Assembly (NCBI GenBank): GCA_937900725.1
Contig: CALCFP010000350.1
Coordinates: 1 to 5,019, forward strand
DNA: 5,019 nucleotides
Direction of reading: 5' to 3'
DNA from: an uncultured Bacteroidota bacterium
Lineage (GTDB): Bacteria > Bacteroidota > Bacteroidia > Bacteroidales > SZUA-534
A program made the position numbers and the translations under genes. The first letter of the stretch is position 1; the number at the start of each line of letters is the position of its first letter. Below, in pieces: positions 4,815-5,019 of this stretch. The notes beneath the pieces were generated by a model. The model made no database searches and was not told where the DNA came from. It saw only the letters and a list, made by a program, of their open reading frames with translations.

Positions 4815-5019
4815 ATGAAGAAAATCATTTTTGCCGTTGTGGCAATGGTGCTGTTTTCGGTTAATGCCGATGCACAGGCCTTTATGAACCGTTTGCAAAA
4901 CGCGGCCAAAAACGCCGCTGAAAACGCAGCGGAAAACGCCGTGGAACGTAATGTCGACCGTAAGGTCAATGAAGGCGTTGACAACGCTTTTGAAGGAAAC
5001 AAAAGAGACAAGTCGGAAA
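4815..5019 (+). CDS. Secreted Ala/Asn/Glu-repeat protein, C-terminus beyond the window
   Basis: An open frame starts with ATG at 4815 and runs through the right edge (68 full codons). Residues 1-20 form a clear signal peptide: KK, a hydrophobic core IIFAVVAMVLF, then NADA before Q21. The mature part begins QAFMNRLQ and enters four tetrapeptide repeats (NAAK, NAAE, NAAE, NAVE; residues 29-44). A charged stretch with regularly spaced valines follows (RNVDRKVNEGVDNAFEGN). It looks strongly helical, probably coiled-coil or amphipathic. Small exported proteins with this kind of start occur in Bacteroidota, but I do not recognise a named family. The missing C-terminus could hold a conserved domain. 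The gene diverges from the TPR-LuxR regulator and could be its target. A minus-strand open frame over the same bases is a shadow with no support. Confidence 0.75.
   Translation, partial: MKKIIFAVVAMVLFSVNADAQAFMNRLQNAAKNAAENAAENAVERNVDRKVNEGVDNAFEGNKRDKSE
4899..4946 (+). repeat. Four tandem 12-bp coding repeats (NAAx units)
   Basis: Four 12-base units each begin AAC-GCN and encode NAAK, NAAE, NAAE and NAVE. Third codon positions vary between units (GCG/GCC, GCC/GCT, GCA/GCG, GCC/GTG). The repeat is therefore kept at protein level rather than being a fresh DNA duplication. Confidence 0.6.

Noticed and set aside
4796..5011. Minus-strand 71-codon frame rich in Ala, Phe and Ser repeats
   Set aside because: It is the antisense of the Ala/Asn/Glu repeat gene, which has a signal peptide and a promoter. 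Its repetitiveness is a mirror of that gene.

Overview
The window looks like chromosomal DNA from a member of the Bacteroidota, most likely order Bacteroidales. The base composition is moderately AT-rich. Starts lack convincing Shine-Dalgarno sequences, and several upstream regions carry the Bacteroidota-type -7 element TAnnTTTG. The protein families also fit: a Bacteroides-like MtaB, an M64 peptidase with its own N-terminal domain, and a membrane-anchored TPR-LuxR regulator. No tRNA, rRNA, CRISPR array, insertion sequence or phage gene is visible.

Layout. Positions 1-1375 (minus strand) hold mtaB, a complete tRNA-modifying radical-SAM methylthiotransferase. The start of another minus-strand reading frame overlaps its stop codon and runs off the left edge. 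Positions 1376-1580 form a divergent intergenic region with a perfect 12-bp palindrome and a Bacteroidota-type promoter reading right. Positions 1581-3240 (plus strand) hold a siaC-like DUF1987 gene and, 11 bp later, a secreted M64 zinc metallopeptidase gene broken by one frameshift near 2720-2730. Positions 3241-3336 are a short convergent gap with TTTAGGAT repeats and an imperfect hairpin. Positions 3337-4701 (minus strand) encode a regulator with periplasmic TPR repeats, one membrane span and a cytoplasmic LuxR-type helix-turn-helix. It diverges from a small secreted Ala/Asn/Glu-repeat protein gene that starts at 4815 and is cut by the right edge. The 113 bp between them hold a perfect inverted repeat flanked by candidate promoters in both directions.

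How the parts may work together. mtaB is housekeeping and unrelated to the rest. The siaC-like gene and the peptidase gene are spaced like an operon, but nothing in the sequence explains a shared function. The most system-like part is the right end: a membrane-tethered regulator, a palindrome placed where it could control both divergent promoters, and a secreted coiled-coil-like protein as candidate target. That link is inference. I see no clear evidence of an undescribed defence or mobile system.
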